Of a DNA stretch of 7,752 bases, positions 4,961 through 7,752 are shown in pieces. The notes beneath the pieces were generated by a model, which was given only the letters and a program-made list of their open reading frames with translations, ran no database searches and was not told the origin of the DNA. Positions within the stretch are counted from its first letter, which is position 1; each line of letters starts with the position of its first letter. This DNA is from CAVPGH01 sp046726955. Lineage in GTDB: Bacteria; Acidobacteriota; Vicinamibacteria; Fen-336. The position numbers were made by a program, and so were the translations under genes. The DNA lies in assembly GCA_046726955.1 (NCBI GenBank), contig JBKPBQ010000378.1, forward strand, positions 1-7,752. Direction: 5' to 3'.

Positions 4961-5779
4961 TCAGGCAGGGGCGGGTGCTTCGGCGACGGGACGCCGGCGG
5001 AGGCGCGTGAACAGATACCCGGCCGCGAGCACGAGCACCACCGCGACGATCTGCGACGTCGACAGGCCCCAGGCGCCGCCTCGCTCCGGGTCGCCGCGGA
5101 AGAACTCGAGGAGGAATCGCGCCACCGAGTATAGGACCGCGTACGTCAGCACGACCTGCCCCGCGAAGCGCTTGCGAGGAGCGAGCCAGAGCAGGAAGAA
5201 GAAGATCAGGAAGCAGGCGAGCGACTCGTAGAGCTGGCTGGGGTGGAGGGCGATGTCGAGGGGCGTCCCCACGTGGCGCTGCGCGTAGGGATCGGTGAAG
5301 GTCACCGCCCAGGGCACGCTCGCCGGCTTGCCGTAGCAGCATCCCGCGAAGAAGCAGCCGAGGCGGCCGATGGCCTGGCCGAGCACGACTCCAGGAGCGA
5401 GGACGTCGGCCGTCGGCCAGGCGGGAAGCTGGTAGCGCCGCACGAAGTACCAGGCGGCGAGGATCCCGCCGATGAGCCCGCCGTAGAAGACGCCGCCGCT
5501 CTGGAAGAGCGACCAGAGGTCGAGCGACTCCGAGGAATAGCGCTTCCAGTCCACCGCGACGAGCATGAGCTTCGCCCCGATGATCCCCGCGATGAGCACC
5601 CAGACCGCCATGTCGGTGACGCGCTCGGCGTTGAGCCCCGCCTTCTTCGCCTGGCGCGACGCCACCCACAGGCCGGCGAGGAACCCGATCGCGAGCAGGA
5701 CGCCGTAGGTGGGGAGGACGGGCGCGAAGTGCCGGCCCCACAGGTCGAACGCGGGGAGCGTCCAGAGGCGGGGATGCAT
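4961..5779 (-). CDS. lgt: Prolipoprotein diacylglyceryl transferase
   Basis: Lgt is an inner-membrane enzyme that transfers diacylglycerol from phosphatidylglycerol to the lipobox cysteine of prolipoproteins, the first step of lipoprotein maturation. The 272-residue product is highly hydrophobic, with about seven membrane segments. Recognisable positions: Y25 (TYGVLLAIGF, matching essential Y26 of E. coli), GGVFYGGLIGG at 95-105, GRLGCFFAGCCYG at 138-150, HPSQLYE at 179-185, and RFLLEFFRG at 221-229 (R221 and E225 match E. coli R239 and E243). Compared with E. coli, H103 is Y99, N146 is C142 and E151 is C147; R139 and G150 are kept. This cysteine-rich form is a variant of the signature rather than a broken gene. 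ATG start at 5779, with GGGAGG ten bases upstream inside the lspA end; one base separates the lspA stop from it. The next step, LspA, is encoded directly upstream. Confidence 0.94.
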   Translation of the reverse strand: MHPRLWTLPAFDLWGRHFAPVLPTYGVLLAIGFLAGLWVASRQAKKAGLNAERVTDMAVWVLIAGIIGAKLMLVAVDWKRYSSESLDLWSLFQSGGVFYGGLIGGILAAWYFVRRYQLPAWPTADVLAPGVVLGQAIGRLGCFFAGCCYGKPASVPWAVTFTDPYAQRHVGTPLDIALHPSQLYESLACFLIFFFLLWLAPRKRFAGQVVLTYAVLYSVARFLLEFFRGDPERGGAWGLSTSQIVAVVLVLAAGYLFTRLRRRPVAEAPAPA

Positions 5780-5780
5780 G

Positions 5781-6305
5781 TCAGTCGGTCCTCCCGGTGG
5801 ACGAGGCCATCTCCGTCATCCCCGTGTGCGTCCGCGCGGGCGAGCGGAGGATGTCCAGGATGAGGAGAGCGACGCCGATCGAGATCGCGGAGTCGGCCAC
5901 GTTGAAGTCCGGCCACTGGTACTGCCGCCAGTAGACGTGGATGAAGTCCACGACGTATCCGAGCCTGACCCGGTCGATGAGGTTGCCCACGGCCCCGCCC
6001 AGCACCAGCGTGAGCGCGGTGCGGGGAAGGCGCGCCTCCGTGGGGAGGCGGTAGGCGTAGACGGCGATGGCGAGGAGCGCGACGAAGCTCAGGGCCGAGA
6101 AGAGGACGGCCTGGTAAGGCAGATCGGCGTCGGACAGGATGCCGAAGGCCGCTCCCCGGTTGCGCACGTGGCTGAGGCTCAGGAGGCCGTCCACCACCGG
6201 GCGGTACTCGTGGAGGTCGAGCGAGCGGACGACGAGCCACTTAGTGAGCTGGTCGAGGGCGACCACCCCCGCCATGATCAGGGCGTAGAGGCCGCGCTGC
6301 TTCAC
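5781..6305 (-). CDS. lspA: Lipoprotein signal peptidase (signal peptidase II)
   Basis: LspA is an inner-membrane aspartyl peptidase that removes the signal peptide from diacylglyceryl-modified prolipoproteins, acting after Lgt. The 174-residue protein has four membrane helices and the full family pattern: ALDQLTKW at 16-23, RNRGAAFGIL at 48-57, GNLIDRVRLGYVVDFI at 107-122, and FNVADSAI at 134-141. The catalytic pair is D120 and D138. The start is GTG at 6305, overlapping the ileS stop by GTGA; GGAG at 6311-6314 (read on the minus strand) is five bases before it, so it can also initiate by itself. The frame stays open far into ileS without domain content, so the longer reading is rejected. The C-terminal tail after residue 155 is hydrophilic and longer than in the shortest homologues. 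ileS-lspA adjacency is also known in E. coli. Confidence 0.95.
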   Translation of the reverse strand: MKQRGLYALIMAGVVALDQLTKWLVVRSLDLHEYRPVVDGLLSLSHVRNRGAAFGILSDADLPYQAVLFSALSFVALLAIAVYAYRLPTEARLPRTALTLVLGGAVGNLIDRVRLGYVVDFIHVYWRQYQWPDFNVADSAISIGVALLILDILRSPARTHTGMTEMASSTGRTD

Positions 6306-7752
6306 GCCGACTCCAGCACCGAAGCGCAGCGCTCGCACACCGCGGGATGAACGGGAAGGTGCCCCACCTTTTCCGAGAAGGTCCAGCAACGCTCGCACTT
6401 GGCGCCCGGGGCGCGGGCCACTTCGACGGACACGGAGGGCGCCTCCATCAATTCGACCTTGCTGACGATGAAGAGGTTGGCGAGGTTCCCCGGAAAGACC
6501 CGGCTCGCCTCCTCGTGCCGACGCAGAGCCGAGAGCGTCTCGGCGGGAGCCTTCACCGTCACCCGGGCCTCCAGGCTGGCCGCGCAGAGCTTGGCGTTGC
6601 GGGCCTCCTCGAGGGCCTTCGTCACGGCGGCCCGCACGTCCAGGAGCGTCGACCAGCGCGCGAGCACGGCGTCGTCCGGGCTCTCCCGCATGGGGAAGAC
6701 CGCGAAGTGCACGGAACCCTCGCCGACCCCCGGGACGAGCGGCCAGACCTCGTCGGTGGTGAAGGGCAGCACGGGGGCGAGCAGGAGCGCGAGGTCGCGC
6801 ACGATGCGGAAGAGCACCGTCTGGGCGGAGCGCCGACGCGGGCTCGCCGCGCCGTCGCAGTAGAGCCGGTCCTTGAGGACGTCCAGGTAGAACGACGACA
6901 GGTCGGCCGAGCAGTACTGCACGAGCTGGTGGTAGACGACGTGGAACTCGTACGCGTCGTAGGCCTCGAGCACCCGCGCCACCACCTGCCGGTGGCGGCT
7001 CAGGGCGTAGCGGTCGAGGTCGTCCAGGGACGCGTCCGGCACCGCGTCCTTCGCGGGCTCGAAGTCGTAGAGATTGGACAGCAGGTACCGGCAGGTGTTG
7101 CGGACCTTGCGGTAGGCGTCGGCCACGCGCTTCATCATCTCGTCCGAGAAGCGCATGTCCTCGCGGTAGTCCACCATGATCGTCCAGAGGCGGAGGATCT
7201 CCGCGCCGTACTGGGCGATGAGCTTGTGGGTGTCCACGTCGTTGCCGAGGCTCTTCGAGATCTTCCGGCCCTCCGCGTCCACCGTGAAGCCGTGCGTGAT
7301 GACCTGGCGGTAGGGCGGCTCGCCGCGGGTCGCGACGCCCACGAGGAGCGAGGAGTGGAACCAGCCGCGATGCTGGTCGCTCCCCTCCAGGTAGACGTCG
7401 GCGGGCCACGGCATGTCCGGCCGCCGGCCGAGCACGGCCGCGTGCGACGAGCCGGAGTCGAACCAGACGTCGAGGATGTCCTTCTCCTTATCGAACTCCC
7501 TGGAGCCGCAGTCCGCGCAGGTGAAGCCGGCGGGGAGGAGTTCCTTCGCGTCCTTCTCGTACCAGACGTCCGCGCTCTCCTTCTCGAAGAGCTCCGCCAC
7601 GTGGCGGCAGAGGTCGGCGCGCAGCACCGCCTTGCCGCAGCCTTTGCAGTAGAAGGCGGTGATCGGCACGCCCCACAGCCGCTGACGCGAGATGCACCAG
7701 TCGGGACGGGTGGCGATCCTGTTGCTGATGCGCTCCTCGCCCCAGGCGGGGA
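6302..7752 (-). CDS. ileS: Isoleucyl-tRNA synthetase, C-terminal part (gene cut by window edge)
   Basis: The enzyme charges tRNA-Ile with isoleucine in the cytosol and edits valine errors. Only the last 482 residues are in view, about half of the usual 900-1000; the HIGH motif and the editing domain lie beyond base 7752. Visible in order: RPDWCISRQRLWGVPI near the edge (7708-7661), a first cysteine pair (YCKGCG) and a second (CADC), FDSGSSHAAV, the KMSKS-type loop as KISKS at 7264-7250 followed by LGN, the anticodon-binding helical domain, and a C-terminal zinc finger with CERC at 6397-6386 and CERC at 6337-6326. The GTG at 7669 is internal, not the start. The zinc-finger C-terminus places it with the common bacterial type I form rather than the mupirocin-resistant type. 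The stop codon overlaps the lspA start by four bases. First visible gene of the six-gene run. Confidence 0.97.
   Translation of the reverse strand, partial: PAWGEERISNRIATRPDWCISRQRLWGVPITAFYCKGCGKAVLRADLCRHVAELFEKESADVWYEKDAKELLPAGFTCADCGSREFDKEKDILDVWFDSGSSHAAVLGRRPDMPWPADVYLEGSDQHRGWFHSSLLVGVATRGEPPYRQVITHGFTVDAEGRKISKSLGNDVDTHKLIAQYGAEILRLWTIMVDYREDMRFSDEMMKRVADAYRKVRNTCRYLLSNLYDFEPAKDAVPDASLDDLDRYALSRHRQVVARVLEAYDAYEFHVVYHQLVQYCSADLSSFYLDVLKDRLYCDGAASPRRRSAQTVLFRIVRDLALLLAPVLPFTTDEVWPLVPGVGEGSVHFAVFPMRESPDDAVLARWSTLLDVRAAVTKALEEARNAKLCAASLEARVTVKAPAETLSALRRHEEASRVFPGNLANLFIVSKVELMEAPSVSVEVARAPGAKCERCWTFSEKVGHLPVHPAVCERCASVLESA

Noticed and set aside
3422..5010. Long plus-strand frames opposite the NUDIX and rluD genes
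   Set aside because: They are His/Arg/Ala-rich, have no recognisable domain and lie antisense to well-identified genes.
5243..6350. Plus-strand frames opposite lgt and lspA
   Set aside because: They show antisense composition (Arg, Glu, Asp, Val, His-rich) and no domain; the minus-strand genes are secure.
6306..7409. N-terminal extension of the lspA frame, giving a 542-codon reading
   Set aside because: It is a shadow of ileS in another frame; LspA homology begins right after GTG 6305, which has its own ribosome binding site.
1..7752. CRISPR array, tRNA or rRNA gene, insertion sequence, phage or toxin-antitoxin genes
   Set aside because: I looked for spaced direct repeats, terminal inverted repeats, transposase or integrase motifs and tRNA-like stretches and saw none; coding genes fill nearly the whole window.

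Overview
This is a GC-rich (roughly 68-70%), gene-dense bacterial window with strong G/C preference at third codon positions, mostly Shine-Dalgarno-led genes and very short intergenic gaps. The eukaryote-like long inositol-3-phosphate synthase, the order ileS-lspA-lgt-rluD, and the cysteine-rich variant of the Lgt signature would fit an uncultured Acidobacteriota, Myxococcota or related lineage. That placement is inference from family resemblance, not something the window proves.

Left half, plus strand (53-2893): a 78-residue protein of unknown function; an inositol-3-phosphate synthase gene (373-1692) behind a plausible extended -10 promoter; a 74-residue uncharacterised protein 25 bases downstream; a four-helix membrane protein that probably starts at a CTG codon one base after the previous stop; then, after a 95-base gap, a small exported c-type cytochrome with its own strong ribosome binding site. 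The first three genes after the promoter look like one operon for making the inositol headgroup plus two unknown partners. The cytochrome may have its own promoter.

Right half, minus strand (7752 down to 2913): a six-gene run in the order ileS (its 5' part lies outside the window), lspA, lgt, rluD, a NUDIX ADP-ribose pyrophosphatase, and a PilZ-DUF4177 fusion protein. Three of the five junctions are 4-base GTGA or ATGA overlaps, one is a 1-base gap and one is a 25-base gap, so the genes are almost certainly co-transcribed and largely translationally coupled. lspA and lgt act on the same pathway: Lgt puts diacylglycerol on the lipobox cysteine of prolipoproteins and LspA then cleaves the signal peptide. 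IleS and RluD serve translation and 23S rRNA modification. The NUDIX enzyme cleans up ADP-ribose-like nucleotides, and the PilZ protein is the likely cyclic-di-GMP reader of the operon.

The two runs converge tail to tail across a 19-base gap (2894-2912) that contains a small inverted repeat. I see no tRNA, rRNA, CRISPR array, insertion sequence, phage gene or other sign of recent transfer. I did not find an obvious new defence or biosynthetic system. The least ordinary items are the PilZ-DUF4177 fusion, the Lgt active-site variant, the 74-residue neighbour of the inositol synthase, and the non-ATG start of the membrane protein.
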